Below are positions 1 through 14,262 of a DNA stretch of 64,000 bases, in pieces. Source of the stretch: Providencia sp. R33 (GTDB lineage Bacteria; Pseudomonadota; Gammaproteobacteria; Enterobacterales; Enterobacteriaceae); assembly GCF_019343475.1 (NCBI RefSeq), contig NZ_CP072453.1:62001-126000 (forward strand), written 5' to 3'. The position numbers were made by a program, and so were the translations under genes. Numbering within the stretch: position 1 is the first letter of the stretch; every line of letters starts with the position of its first letter. The notes beneath the pieces were generated by a model. The model did no database searches and had not been told where the DNA came from. It saw nothing but the letters and a program-made list of their open reading frames with translations.

Positions 1-260
1 ATTGGCAGCTCAGCTGATTTATAATAGGCGTAAATTAGGTCTAATTGAACTTGTTGGGCGTATGGGCCAAACGGATAACGGTTATCAAGGGCTTCAAACT
101 GTTTGATGGCAGCTTTAAAGTTACCGTCCTGTAGTTTTTGCTGACCCGTTGCATAGATTTCAGCTGCGGAACTATCAGGGCTGACTTCAGGGTTGCTGGA
201 GCACCCAGCTAAAACCAGGCTCAACGTGGCTGCAGCCACCAGATTTTTCATACGTATCAT
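1..260 (-). CDS. bamD: Outer-membrane assembly lipoprotein BamD (5' part, cut by window edge)
   Basis: The reverse strand encodes a lipoprotein start: MIRMKNLV, a hydrophobic stretch, then the lipobox LAGC with the cysteine near residue 19. It is followed by the BamD N-terminal TPR region (EIYATGQQKLQDG, ALDNRYPFGPY). BamD is the essential lipoprotein partner of BamA in beta-barrel insertion and sits on the inner leaflet of the outer membrane. About 86 residues are visible and the rest lies to the left of the window. It is divergent from rluD, the same arrangement as in E. coli. The first ATG (260) matches the MTRMKYLV start of E. coli BamD better than the inner ATG at 251. Confidence 0.95.
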   Translation of the reverse strand, partial: MIRMKNLVAAATLSLVLAGCSSNPEVSPDSSAAEIYATGQQKLQDGNFKAAIKQFEALDNRYPFGPYAQQVQLDLIYAYYKSAELP

Positions 261-397
261 CACGTGTAGGTTATCCTCTGAGTGTTTCGAGGGAGTCTAT
301 CCATAAGGCTCCCGGCAAAATTCGAGTTACAATAGCATATATTTTAAATGAAACGGCAGCGCCGTCAAAATACAAACACCAAAAAGTAGATTAATTT

Positions 398-1375
398 ATG
401 GCTCAACAAGTACAACTTAGTGCAACTATCGCTGAATCACAGCTCGGTCAACGTTTAGATCAGGCTTTGGCCGAATTGTTCCCTGATTATTCACGTTCAC
501 GTATAAAAGAGTGGATTTTAGATGATAGAGTGCAGGTTAATGGCAAAGTTATCAATAAGCCAAAGGAAAAAGTTTTAGGTAGTGAACAAATTTTAATCGA
601 CGCCCTTATTGAAGAAGATAATCGTTGGGAGCCTCAAGATATTCCACTTAACGTTATTTATGAAGACGAAGATATCCTAATTATCAATAAACCGCGTGGA
701 TTAGTCGTGCATCCGGGTGCCGGCAACCCAGACGGAACAATCTTAAATGCTTTATTATACCGCTATCCAGAAATTGTTGATGTTCCAAGAGCGGGGATTG
801 TTCACCGTCTTGATAAAGACACGACAGGGCTAATGGTGGTCGCAAAAACGGTTCCAGCACAAACGCATTTAGTGGAGTCTTTACAGTTAAGAGAAATCAC
901 GCGTGAGTATGAAGCGGTTGCCGTAGGTCGCATGACTGCGGGTGGTATGGTTGAAGAGCCAATTTCTCGCCACCCAACGAAAAGAACTCACATGGCAGTG
1001 CACCCAATGGGTAAACCTGCGGTCACACACTACCGTATCATGGAGCATTTTAGAGCACATACGCGTTTACGTTTGCGTTTAGAAACGGGCAGAACGCACC
1101 AAATTCGTGTTCACATGGCACATATCAACCATCCATTAATTGGCGATCAATTATACGGTGGCCGTCCTCGCCCATTGAAAGGCGCCACGGAAGAGTTTTT
1201 AGAAGTGATGCGTAATTTCGATAGGCAAGCACTGCATGCAACAATGCTGCGCTTGTATCACCCAATTTCAGGCATTCAAATGGAGTGGCATGCTCCGTTA
1301 CCTGATGATATGGTTAAGCTTATTGAAGCCTTAAAGGCAGACACTGAACTTCATAAAGACAATATGGATTGGTAA
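398..1375 (+). CDS. rluD: 23S rRNA pseudouridine synthase RluD
   Basis: Makes pseudouridines 1911, 1915 and 1917 in helix 69 of 23S rRNA, late in 50S assembly. The 325 residues match the usual 326 of the family. There is an N-terminal S4 RNA-binding domain (about residues 18-80) and then the RluA-type catalytic core, with HRLDKDTTG carrying the catalytic aspartate near residue 140 and the RTHQIRVH motif near 230. The stop codon overlaps the pgeF start (TAATG), so the two genes are probably translationally coupled. bamD is divergent upstream. Confidence 0.97.
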   Translation: MAQQVQLSATIAESQLGQRLDQALAELFPDYSRSRIKEWILDDRVQVNGKVINKPKEKVLGSEQILIDALIEEDNRWEPQDIPLNVIYEDEDILIINKPRGLVVHPGAGNPDGTILNALLYRYPEIVDVPRAGIVHRLDKDTTGLMVVAKTVPAQTHLVESLQLREITREYEAVAVGRMTAGGMVEEPISRHPTKRTHMAVHPMGKPAVTHYRIMEHFRAHTRLRLRLETGRTHQIRVHMAHINHPLIGDQLYGGRPRPLKGATEEFLEVMRNFDRQALHATMLRLYHPISGIQMEWHAPLPDDMVKLIEALKADTELHKDNMDW

Positions 1376-2109
1376 TGAGCACACTGATTTTCCCTGATTG
1401 GCCACAGCCTAAAAGCGTATCAAGTTGTAGCACAACCCGTGCGGGTGGTGTGAGCCTGCCACCTTTTGACAGCTTGAATCTTGGCGACCATGTTGACGAT
1501 CGCCCTGAAGCCGTCAGTGAAAATCGCCAACGTCTTGTCGAACTTGCTCAATTGCCACAACAACCGGTGTGGCTTGAGCAAGTTCACGGTACGCATGTTC
1601 TTCATCTTGATGGCAGTGAAATCAAAAACAAACAAGCGGATGCGGTATATAGCAACCAAGTAGGGCAAGTTTGTGCCATCATGACGGCGGATTGCTTGCC
1701 AGTTTTATTTTGTAATCAAGATGGAACAGAAGTTGCAGCGGCTCACGCAGGGTGGCGGGGGCTATGCAATGGCGTACTTGAAAATACCGTTCGTCAATTT
1801 ATCAGCCCTGCCAATGAAATAATGGCATGGCTCGGACCTGCGATTGGTGCAAAAAAATTTGAAGTGGGTGCTGAAGTTAAACAGGCGTTTGTTAATCAAT
1901 CATCTGATTTGGCTTCTGCTTTTACACCTCATAATGATAAGTACCTTGCTGATATCTATTTATTAGCTCGTAAAAAGCTTAATGCAGTAGGGATTAATGC
2001 CATTTATGGGGGCGATTTTTGCACGGTAAGTGATGAAAACAGATTTTTTTCCTACCGACGGGCGGGTAAAACGGGAAGAATGGCTTCCTTGGTATGGGTA
2101 AATAACTAG
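1375..2109 (+). CDS. pgeF: Purine nucleoside phosphorylase / peptidoglycan editing factor PgeF (YfiH, DUF152)
   Basis: DUF152 (laccase-like) protein of 244 residues. It shows the conserved motifs VWLEQVHG, MTADCLPVLF and AAHAGWRGL, which hold the metal-binding and catalytic His/Cys residues, and the C-terminal FFSYRR. The family is reported to correct mis-incorporated serine in UDP-MurNAc peptides (PgeF) and to have nucleoside phosphorylase activity. The ATG at 1375 overlaps the rluD stop and gives the MSTLIFPDWPQPK start seen in relatives. An in-frame TTG at 1369 is less likely. Confidence 0.93.
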   Translation: MSTLIFPDWPQPKSVSSCSTTRAGGVSLPPFDSLNLGDHVDDRPEAVSENRQRLVELAQLPQQPVWLEQVHGTHVLHLDGSEIKNKQADAVYSNQVGQVCAIMTADCLPVLFCNQDGTEVAAAHAGWRGLCNGVLENTVRQFISPANEIMAWLGPAIGAKKFEVGAEVKQAFVNQSSDLASAFTPHNDKYLADIYLLARKKLNAVGINAIYGGDFCTVSDENRFFSYRRAGKTGRMASLVWVNN

Positions 2110-2164
2110 CGTTTGGAGTTTTACTCTAAATTAACAGATATAACAAAAATTATTCAATGCAAAA

Positions 2165-2193
2165 CTTGAATATTTAAAAATAGACCTCATCTA
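2165..2193 (+). promoter_or_regulatory. Sigma-32 (heat-shock) promoter of clpB
   Basis: CTTGAA at 2165-2170, a 14-nt spacer, then CCTCATCTA at 2185-2193. This closely fits the RpoH consensus (CTTGAA, 11-16 nt, CCCCATNT) and lies 41 nt upstream of the clpB ATG. It agrees with the known heat-shock control of clpB. Confidence 0.75.
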
Positions 2194-2233
2194 GTATCCA
2201 GTAGCAAATTTAATCTCATTTATCGGAGGTGTT

Positions 2234-4807
2234 ATGCGTCTGGACCGTTTAACTAATAAATTCCAGCAAGCTCTCGCTGACGCCCAATCTTTAGCCCTTG
2301 GGCGCGAAAACCAATTTATCGAACCTATTCATCTATTAAGTGCCTTATTTAATCAAGAAGGTGGCACTGTTCGTCCTTTGCTGACGACACTTGGCGTTAA
2401 TGCCGTGCAATTTAAGCAAAAGATTGAAGATGCATTAGGGCGTTTGCCTCAAGTGCAAGGTGTGGCGGGAGACGTTCAACCATCAAGTGACTTAATGCGT
2501 CACTTAAACTTATGTGATCAATTGGCACAAAAGCATGGAGATGACTTTATCTCCTCTGAATTATTTCTTATCGCCGCTTTAGAAGCCAATACAACATTAG
2601 CAGACATGCTCAAAGCAGCAGGTGTTAATAAAGATAATTTAAAAAAGGCAATAGAACAGATGCGTGGTGGAGAAAAAGTGAATGACCAAAGCGCTGAAGA
2701 CCAGCGCCAAGCCTTGAAAAAATATACTGTAGACTTAACTGAACGCGCAGAACAAGGCAAATTAGACCCAGTGATTGGTCGTGACGAAGAAATTCGTCGT
2801 ACCATCCAAGTATTACAACGTCGTACAAAAAACAACCCAGTGCTGATCGGTGAGCCAGGTGTAGGTAAAACGGCAATTGTTGAAGGGTTGGCACAACGTA
2901 TTGTCAATGGTGAAATTCCTGAAGGACTGAAAAATAAACGCGTTTTATCCCTCGATATGGGCGCCTTGATTGCAGGGGCGAAATATCGTGGTGAATTTGA
3001 AGAACGTTTGAAAGCTGTCTTGAATGACCTTGCAAAACAAGAAGGTAACGTCATTCTCTTTATTGACGAGCTGCATACCATGGTGGGTGCAGGTAAAGCC
3101 GATGGTGCAATGGATGCGGGAAATATGTTAAAACCTGCCCTTGCCCGCGGTGAATTGCACTGTGTTGGTGCGACGACGTTAGATGAGTACCGTCAATATA
3201 TAGAAAAAGACCCTGCGTTAGAGCGTCGTTTCCAAAAAGTTTATGTCGCAGAGCCTTCAGTTGAAGACACGATTGCAATTTTACGTGGTTTAAAAGAGCG
3301 TTATGAGCTCCATCACCACGTACAAATTACTGACCCTGCGATTGTCGCCGCAGCAACATTATCGCATCGTTATATTACTGATCGTATGCTGCCAGACAAA
3401 GCTATCGACTTAATTGATGAGGCGGGTGCAAGCCTGCGTATGCAAATGGATTCAAAACCTGAATCCTTAGATAGATTAGAACGTCGTATTATTCAGCTGA
3501 AACTTGAACAGCAAGCCCTGAAAAAAGAATCGGACGATGCGAGTAAAAAACGTCTTGAAATGTTGGAAGAAGAACTAATAGAGAAAGAACGTGAATACTC
3601 TGCATTAGAAGAAGAATGGAAAGCGGAAAAAGCTTCGTTAACAGGTACTCAGCATATTAAAGCTGAGCTGGAAAACACGCGTATTGAAATGGAAAAAGCT
3701 CGCCGTATGGGTGATTTAGCCAAAATGTCTGAATTACAGTATGGCCGTATTCCAGAGTTAGAAAAACAACTTGAAGCCGCAACCAAAGCGGAAGGTAAAA
3801 GCATGAAGCTTTTACGTAACAAGGTGACTGATGTTGAAATCGCTGAAATTTTGGCGCGCTGGACAGGTATTCCTGTTTCAAGAATGCTTGAAAGCGAGAG
3901 AGAGAAACTGTTACGTATGGAACAGCAACTCCATCAACGTGTGATTGGTCAAGACGAAGCAGTTGTCGCAGTATCGAACGCAATTCGCCGTAGCCGCGCA
4001 GGGTTGTCTGATCCAAATCGACCGATTGGTTCCTTTATGTTCTTAGGGCCAACAGGGGTCGGTAAAACCGAGTTATGTAAAGCGTTGGCGAATTTTATGT
4101 TCGACAGTGATGATGCAATGGTACGTATCGACATGTCCGAATTTATGGAAAAACATGCGGTATCACGTTTAGTGGGTGCACCTCCGGGGTATGTTGGTTA
4201 TGAAGAAGGTGGGTACCTCACCGAAGCTATCAGACGTCGTCCATATTCAGTCATTTTGTTAGATGAAGTTGAAAAAGCACACCCTGATGTTTTTAACATC
4301 TTATTGCAAGTGTTAGATGATGGACGTTTAACGGATGGTCAAGGTCGTACTGTGGATTTCCGTAATACCGTCATCATCATGACGTCTAACTTGGGTTCTG
4401 ATTTAATCCAAGAAAGATTTGGCATGATTGGTTACTCAGAAATGAAAGATATGGTGATGGAAGTGGTATCTCATAGTTTCAGACCTGAGTTCATTAACCG
4501 TATTGATGAAGTGGTTGTGTTCCACCCATTAGGTAAAGAACAAATTACGAATATTGCGAATATTCAATTGGCGCGTTTGTATAAACGTCTTGAAGAGCAC
4601 GGTTATGAAGTTACAGCAACACCAGCAGCACTTGAGAAAATTGGTGAAGCAGGTTTTGACCCAATCTTTGGTGCAAGGCCGTTGAAACGTGCTATTCAAC
4701 AAGAAATTGAAAATCCGCTGGCACAAGAAATCTTATCTGGTCGGTTACTTCCAGGTAAACCCGTTGTTTTAGATGTCGAAAACAATGAAATCGTAGCAAA
4801 ACAGTAA
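2234..4807 (+). CDS. clpB: ATP-dependent protein disaggregase ClpB
   Basis: Hexameric AAA+ chaperone that pulls polypeptides out of aggregates together with DnaK/DnaJ/GrpE in the cytoplasm. The 857 residues match the family. Order: Clp N domain (1-145), first AAA module with Walker A GEPGVGKT and Walker B VILFIDE, the coiled-coil M domain (about 410-525), second AAA module with Walker A GPTGVGKT and ILLDEVEKAH, then the C-terminal D2-small domain. A strong Shine-Dalgarno sequence (GGAGG) precedes the ATG. Driven by the sigma-32 promoter just upstream and closed by a strong terminator before the rRNA operon. Confidence 0.98.
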   Translation: MRLDRLTNKFQQALADAQSLALGRENQFIEPIHLLSALFNQEGGTVRPLLTTLGVNAVQFKQKIEDALGRLPQVQGVAGDVQPSSDLMRHLNLCDQLAQKHGDDFISSELFLIAALEANTTLADMLKAAGVNKDNLKKAIEQMRGGEKVNDQSAEDQRQALKKYTVDLTERAEQGKLDPVIGRDEEIRRTIQVLQRRTKNNPVLIGEPGVGKTAIVEGLAQRIVNGEIPEGLKNKRVLSLDMGALIAGAKYRGEFEERLKAVLNDLAKQEGNVILFIDELHTMVGAGKADGAMDAGNMLKPALARGELHCVGATTLDEYRQYIEKDPALERRFQKVYVAEPSVEDTIAILRGLKERYELHHHVQITDPAIVAAATLSHRYITDRMLPDKAIDLIDEAGASLRMQMDSKPESLDRLERRIIQLKLEQQALKKESDDASKKRLEMLEEELIEKEREYSALEEEWKAEKASLTGTQHIKAELENTRIEMEKARRMGDLAKMSELQYGRIPELEKQLEAATKAEGKSMKLLRNKVTDVEIAEILARWTGIPVSRMLESEREKLLRMEQQLHQRVIGQDEAVVAVSNAIRRSRAGLSDPNRPIGSFMFLGPTGVGKTELCKALANFMFDSDDAMVRIDMSEFMEKHAVSRLVGAPPGYVGYEEGGYLTEAIRRRPYSVILLDEVEKAHPDVFNILLQVLDDGRLTDGQGRTVDFRNTVIIMTSNLGSDLIQERFGMIGYSEMKDMVMEVVSHSFRPEFINRIDEVVVFHPLGKEQITNIANIQLARLYKRLEEHGYEVTATPAALEKIGEAGFDPIFGARPLKRAIQQEIENPLAQEILSGRLLPGKPVVLDVENNEIVAKQ

Positions 4808-4849
4808 TCAATGAAAGTAATTTAGTTCATTGATTCAGTAGCAAAACCT

Positions 4850-4878
4850 AAAGGCGGCACTCAATATGCCGCCTTTTT
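4850..4878 (+). terminator. Rho-independent terminator after clpB
   Basis: AAAGGCGGCA, a 7-nt loop, TGCCGCCTTT, with the T-run continuing. This is a perfect 10-bp stem directly downstream of clpB. Confidence 0.9.
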
Positions 4879-4972
4879 CTTATCAAATTGACGAAAAAAT
4901 AGCAGATATTGGTCTAAAATTGGGCGTAAAGTGCAAAAGGTAATCAATTGAAAATTATTTTCAAAAAAACAC

Positions 4973-5000
4973 TTGCCAGATTTTTCTGACTCCCTATAAT
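4973..5000 (+). promoter_or_regulatory. rRNA operon promoter P1
   Basis: TTGCCA (4973-4978), a 16-nt spacer and a perfect TATAAT (4995-5000), followed by a GCGC discriminator as in growth-rate and ppGpp-controlled rrn P1 promoters. The AT-rich stretch just upstream (about 4948-4970) looks like an UP element. Confidence 0.85.
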
Positions 5001-5092
5001 GCGCATCCACTGACCGGGAACAAGACAACGCAAAGCGCGATGAACACTGAAACGGCAGCGAGAGATTCTGAAAAGAAAAAGCAAAAAATCGC

Positions 5093-5120
5093 TTGACTCT
5101 CGATGAGGAAAACGTATTAT
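5093..5120 (+). promoter_or_regulatory. rRNA operon promoter P2
   Basis: TTGACT (5093-5098), a 16-nt spacer and TATTAT (5115-5120), about 120 bp downstream of P1. This is the usual rrn P2 position. Confidence 0.8.
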
Positions 5121-5174
5121 ACGTCACCTCGCGACAACGACCTTGAAGTCGAAAATCGAAAGATTAAGTCGCAA

Positions 5175-5186
5175 CGCTCTTTAACA
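5175..5186 (+). promoter_or_regulatory. rrn leader boxA antitermination site
   Basis: CGCTCTTTAACA matches the NusB/NusE-binding boxA of rRNA leaders and lies between P2 and the 16S gene. A second copy (TGCTCTTTAACA) lies in the 16S-23S spacer at 7181-7192. Confidence 0.75.
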
Positions 5187-5353
5187 ATTTATCAGACAAT
5201 CTGTGTGGGCACTCACAGGACACTATCAAAAAAATATTTGATTTTAAGTCTTGAAGAGTGACTAACACGTTAATTCATATATATGAACTAATAGGTAATA
5301 TGTTTTCGCAAGAAGACATACGACAGTAAACATTCTTTGAGCATCAAGCTTTT

Positions 5354-6894
<1,541 letters not shown>

Positions 6895-7026
6895 CCATTG
6901 AAGTGTTTTTGTGAAGTGCTCACACAGATTGTCTGATAGAAAGTAGAGCAATAGGCTATACGTGGGAGACTTATTCGAGAGAATAGGACTTACATGAGAT
7001 ACCGCATGTTTTGTGCAATATCTTGT

Positions 7027-7102
7027 GTCCCCTTCGTCTAGAGGCCTAGGACACCGCCCTTTCACGGCGGTAACAGGGGTTCGAATCCCCTAGGGGACGC
7101 CA
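7027..7102 (+). tRNA. gltT: tRNA-Glu (anticodon UUC)
   Basis: 76-nt cloverleaf in the 16S-23S spacer. The acceptor stem starts GTCCCCT and closes with AGGGGAC, the anticodon arm reads CCGCCCTTTCACGGCGG, the T-arm carries GTTCGAATC, and CCA is encoded (7100-7102). One class of enterobacterial rRNA operons carries tRNA-Glu here. Confidence 0.97.
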
Positions 7103-7180
7103 ATTGCGCCGATATCGAGTGAAAGACGATGTCCCCAATAATGATTAAGCCAATTATGTAAATAGTTGGTTTAACAATTA

Positions 7181-7192
7181 TGCTCTTTAACA
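7181..7192 (+). promoter_or_regulatory. Spacer boxA
   Basis: TGCTCTTTAACA between tRNA-Glu and 23S is the second rRNA antitermination boxA. Confidence 0.7.
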
Positions 7193-7347
7193 ATCTGGAA
7201 CAAGCTGAAAATTGAAAACAACGCACATTGTTTATCGCTTAAACAATGTGAGAGTCTCTCAAAAATCTCAACTTGAAGATGTTGTCAACAGACACGAAAC
7301 CGTCGGGTTTTGCGTCGACCGACATAAAAGACACCTTCGGGTTGTGA

Positions 7348-10432
<3,085 letters not shown>

Positions 10433-10572
10433 GACAACACCGAAGGTGTTTTAGAGAGATTGAGTTGATTTTCAAAGAACGTGAGAAGCCGAAAGGCGAA
10501 GGATACACAGCTTGTTCAAGATTGAAGTTCTGGTTTAGTGAGAAATAACGCTAAACGGGAACGAACCGAATT

Positions 10573-10692
10573 TGTCTGGCGGCAATAGCGCGGTGGTCCC
10601 ACCTGACCCCATGCCGAACTCAGCAGTGAAACGCCGTAGCGCCGATGGTAGTGTGGGGTCTCCCCATGTGAGAGTAGGGAACTGCCAGACAT
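10573..10692 (+). rRNA. rrf: 5S ribosomal RNA
   Basis: 120 nt from TGTCTGGCGGC to CTGCCAGACAT, with complementary ends. The core (GGTCCCACCTGACCCCATGC and CGCCGATGGTAGTGTGGGG) is as in Enterobacterales. Confidence 0.97.
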
Positions 10693-10705
10693 TAAATTAG
10701 TGAGA

Positions 10706-10730
10706 AAGCCACCCAATGGGTGGCTTTTTT
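10706..10730 (+). terminator. rRNA operon terminator
   Basis: AAAGCCACCC, AAT, GGGTGGCTTTTTT: a strong stem with a T-run 13 nt after 5S. Confidence 0.92.
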
Positions 10731-10848
10731 GCGTTTGAGGGAAATAAAAATGACGCAGTTTACGGTAGTTGAGCTGTTCGGTATGCTTCGCTTTGTTTAC
10801 TCTGCCCGTTATTTTTTATGGTTGAAAGAGGAAGAGACTCAAAAGCCA

Positions 10849-11970
10849 TAAGTTAATCAATGATCCACTCAGCAATTAACTTATTTATCTAGGAAGTTTT
10901 TATCATTGTTATTCAATAATCCACTCAGCAACTAACTTATCTGTTTATGGTACTGTAGTTGAGTAAGTGAAGTTGATGTAGATTAGCGGGGATTCTTATT
11001 GTTGGCGCTGTCTTTTTAGCGAGGGTAAGGCCTGAAATGAAGCGATAAAGCCCCTCGTCAGTTAATCATAAGCTAATCAGTAGTTCACTTAGCAATTAAG
11101 GTGTTTATTTATGGCACTTTTTATCATCGTTAATCAATAATAGGCTAAGCAATTAACGTGTTTTTTGATGATACTGTGCTGCGTAAGTGAATTTGATAAA
11201 GATTAGCGGGGATTCCTATTGTTGGCTCTGTCTTTTTCAACGCTGGTAAAGTATGGCGATGACGCGACAAAGCCCCTCGTTAGTTAATCATCAGCCAATC
11301 AGTAGTTCACTTAGCAATTAAGGTGTTTATTTATGGCACTTTTTATCATCGTTAATCAATAATAGGCTAAGCAATTAACGTGTTTTTTGATGATACTGTG
11401 CTGCGTAAGTGAATTTGATAAAGATTAGCGGGGATTCCTATTGTTGGCTCTGTCTTTTTCAACGCTGGTAAAGTATGGCGATGACGCGACAAAGCCCCTC
11501 GTTAGTTAATCATCAGCCAATCAGTAGTTCACTTAGCAATTAAAGTGTTTATTTATGGCACTTTCTCTCATCGCTGAACAATAATTCACTCAACAAATAA
11601 CGTGTTTGTTGATGATACTGTGCTGCGTAAGTGAATTTGATAAAGATTAGCGGGGATTCCTATTGTTGGCTTTGTCTTTTTCAACGCTGGTAAAGTATGG
11701 AGATGAGAAGACAAAGCCCCTCATTAGTTAATCATAAGCCAATCAGTAGTTCACTTAGCAATTAAGGTGTTTATTTATGGCACTTTTTATCATCGTTAAT
11801 CAATAATCGGCTTAGCAATTAACAGGGGTTATCACGGTTTTTATCAGGTTAGCTTCCATTATCCTCCCTTTTCTCATTGAAAATCGTCCTCTGTATTTAT
11901 GCCACTTATTGTTAATCAATAATTCACTCAGCAACTAATTTATCTGTTTATGGCGCTTTTGTAATTTCAA
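10849..11970. repeat. Imperfect tandem repeat array, unit about 222 bp, after the rRNA operon
   Basis: Four units begin at GATTAGCGGGGATTC at 10981, 11201, 11423 and 11645 (periods 220, 222, 222). Units 2 and 3 are almost identical over long stretches. A partial unit precedes the array (from about 10849) and a decayed one follows (about 11870-11970). Each unit contains an inverted repeat (GGCTTTGTCTT with AAGACAAAGCC, perfect in unit 4) and shorter sub-repeats with the motif AGCAATTAA followed by TTTAT. No reading frame runs through the array. Together with 11970-12597, where nothing is recognised, this is the largest gene-free part of the window (about 1.9 kb). Confidence 0.9.
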
Positions 11971-12603
11971 CGTATTTGATAACGCAGAGGGGGGGCGATT
12001 TGCTTGCTCTTTTTGTTGATTTTTGTGACTAAAAGTGAAGGATACAAAAAGTGATAAGCGTATCAATAGTCTTCTAAGTGACTCACTTTGGGGTGTTATC
12101 ACTGCTCTTATCCCGTTTATTTATCAGATTGAATACCTTTTGGATAGTGCTATTCTTCCAGTAATACACTTTTCCACTAATTCACCATTAACGATTAACT
12201 AGTGCCTTAAGGTATTTAATCCATTTATTCACGACTCCATATTTTCCCTTTGCTCTTTCTTGCAGAATATTTTGCCTGTATTGTTGTTATTAACCCCAGC
12301 TTTATTGCTACTTATACGCCTCATAATGATTTTTTGTGAGGTAAACCATGGAAGATCGTTAATTAAAAATTTTGTAGATGGATGGGACCTGTGAAGATAA
12401 AGTTATCAGACAGAATGTCTAGGCTGGCTGGGAAGGGGCTAACGATAAGAATAATTGCCTGAGAGATGATATGGTTGAGTGAGAGATGCCATTTACTAAA
12501 TTTGATAAGCCATAATAAGGTGGATTTGGTATACTGAATCACAGGTACAAGTTATAAAGCGTAGAATTTATCATTTTATTGGAAATAATGTAGGAAGTTG
12601 AAC

Positions 12604-13395
12604 TTGGCGAAAAGAACCTATTCTGTTCGATATATTGCAGGTCAACCCGCTAAACGTATTCAGCCGACGCCTGTTCACATGCTAGGGGACTCACTCCCAA
12701 TTGGTTTACCTTTGTTTGCAGCTGGTGAAACACTGGATGTTGTTATATGGAACATTTATAAACAACAGCGGCCAAATTGGAAAGCAGCTTTAAGCGAGTT
12801 AGTAAAAGATCGCAAGTTGATCTTATTACAAGAAGCTCAAATGTCTCCTGAATTGATTTCTTTTGCCGCCTCCCAGCAACTTATTGCCGATCAGGTTCCC
12901 GCTCTTCCTTTTTCTCCCCACCCATCAGGGGTAATGACTCTTGCAACCGCGCATCCTATTTACTGCTGTCCGTTACGAGAAAAAGAACCATTACTTCGAC
13001 TGGCTAAATCAGCATTGATTACGGTTTATCCCTTACCAAATGGAAAGCAATTGATGGTAGCAAATGTCCATGCTATCAACTTTAGCTTTGGGGTCGATGT
13101 TTATACAAGGCAACTGAATAAGCTTGGTATTCACATTGGTAAACACGTAGGACCTGTTATTTTAGCAGGTGACTTTAATGCATGGAGCCGACAGCGAGTG
13201 AATGCATTAAAACGATTTATTCGTAGCGTTGGGCTAAAAGAAATTACCTTTGATGAGGATTTACGGACTAAGGCTTTTGGCAGACCATTAGATTACATTT
13301 TCTATCGAGGGCTCAAAGCTATTGATAGTAAAGTATTAATTACAGAAGCTTCTGATCATAACCCAATTATGACTCGGTTTGATGTGTCCAGATAA
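12604..13395 (+). CDS. yafD: Endonuclease/exonuclease/phosphatase family protein, YafD-like
   Basis: EEP-superfamily (DNase I / sphingomyelinase fold) protein of 263 residues, close to E. coli YafD. Visible motifs: VVIWNIYKQQ (metal-binding Asn), LLLQEAQ (metal Glu), the HPSGVMTL block, VANVHAIN, AGDFNAWSR (catalytic Asp and Asn), and SDHNP near the C-terminus (the Asp-His pair). Substrate unknown. The TTG at 12604 is chosen because AGGAAG (12592-12597) lies 6 nt upstream and the product then starts MAKRTYSVRY like YafD. The TTG at 12598 directly touches the Shine-Dalgarno. Confidence 0.88.
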   Translation: MAKRTYSVRYIAGQPAKRIQPTPVHMLGDSLPIGLPLFAAGETLDVVIWNIYKQQRPNWKAALSELVKDRKLILLQEAQMSPELISFAASQQLIADQVPALPFSPHPSGVMTLATAHPIYCCPLREKEPLLRLAKSALITVYPLPNGKQLMVANVHAINFSFGVDVYTRQLNKLGIHIGKHVGPVILAGDFNAWSRQRVNALKRFIRSVGLKEITFDEDLRTKAFGRPLDYIFYRGLKAIDSKVLITEASDHNPIMTRFDVSR

Positions 13396-13470
13396 TTAAG
13401 ATTTTCACACCTTATTTTTATTTGTTTTTATTGTAGATTTTATTCATATATTGATATGGAGAATATCTCT

Positions 13471-14040
13471 TTGAAAACGACACTGTTAGTTGTTTTATTA
13501 TTGTCCCTCCCCCAGGCTGCAAGTAGTACTAATTTAGCCTTAGCCAAACATGCAGAAGAGCTACCTCGTTTAGTTATTTATGATCCTGCATATCGACAAA
13601 TCGCCTACCCCAACGGAGATGTTCCTGAAAACTATGGTGTTTGCTCTGATGTCGTGATCCGTAGTTACCGGAAAATAGGTATCGATCTGCAACAATTAGT
13701 TCATGAAGAGATGAAAGCTAACTTTAGTAAATATCCAAGCCAGCGTATTTGGGGATTACGCAAAACGGATACTAATATTGATCATCGCAGAGTGCCTAAT
13801 TTAGAAGTGTTTTTTTCACGTAAAGGTAAAAATAAACCCGTTACTAATGACACAAAAGATTATGTACCTGGCGATATTGTTACATGGCGATTAGACAATG
13901 GAAGGCCACATATTGGTATTGTAACTTCAGTAAAAGCGATAGATAAAAAAAATTATTTGATTATGCATAACATTGGTTATGGTCAAGTAGCGGAAGATGT
14001 TTTATTTAAATGGAAAATCATAGGTCATTATTCTTATTAG
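13471..14040 (+). CDS. yijF: Secreted DUF1287 protein, YijF-like
   Basis: About 189 residues: a signal peptide (MKTTLL, a hydrophobic core, QAASS) and then a DUF1287 domain. Likely active-site residues sit in NYGVCSDVV (Cys), RPHIGIV (His) and MHNIGYG (His), which suggests an NlpC/P60-like papain fold acting in the periplasm. Function not established. The start is taken as TTG 13471, preceded by GGAGA at a good distance and giving a normal signal peptide. An in-frame ATG lies at 13456 but has no ribosome-binding site. The 14041-14262 gap is very AT-rich and shows no gene. Confidence 0.8.
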   Translation: MKTTLLVVLLLSLPQAASSTNLALAKHAEELPRLVIYDPAYRQIAYPNGDVPENYGVCSDVVIRSYRKIGIDLQQLVHEEMKANFSKYPSQRIWGLRKTDTNIDHRRVPNLEVFFSRKGKNKPVTNDTKDYVPGDIVTWRLDNGRPHIGIVTSVKAIDKKNYLIMHNIGYGQVAEDVLFKWKIIGHYSY

Positions 14041-14262
14041 TATTTTTTTTTGGAAAAATGGTTACCGTGATGATAGTTTTTATCCTTAATTTATTCATAG
14101 GAATCTATACTTAGGTGTAATTAATTTTTCTTATTGTTTATGAGGTTATATTCAATTAATTATATTGGTAATTATTGAAATTAAACTATATTTATAAAGT
14201 ATTAATTTGAAAATCTAATTAATAATATGCTATCAATTTTAATTATTTAGTTTGGAGATGTT

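Noticed and set aside
2518..4726. Antisense open frames in clpB, up to 187 codons
   Set aside because: Shadows of the conserved clpB frame; no start signals and composition typical of antisense reading.
10849..11970. Repeat array as a decayed insertion sequence or CRISPR
   Set aside because: No transposase remnant, no terminal inverted repeats with target duplication, and a unit of 222 bp without spacers.
13456..13470. ATG start for the DUF1287 gene
   Set aside because: GGAGA inside this stretch is better read as the ribosome-binding site for TTG 13471, which gives a standard signal peptide. Not fully settled.
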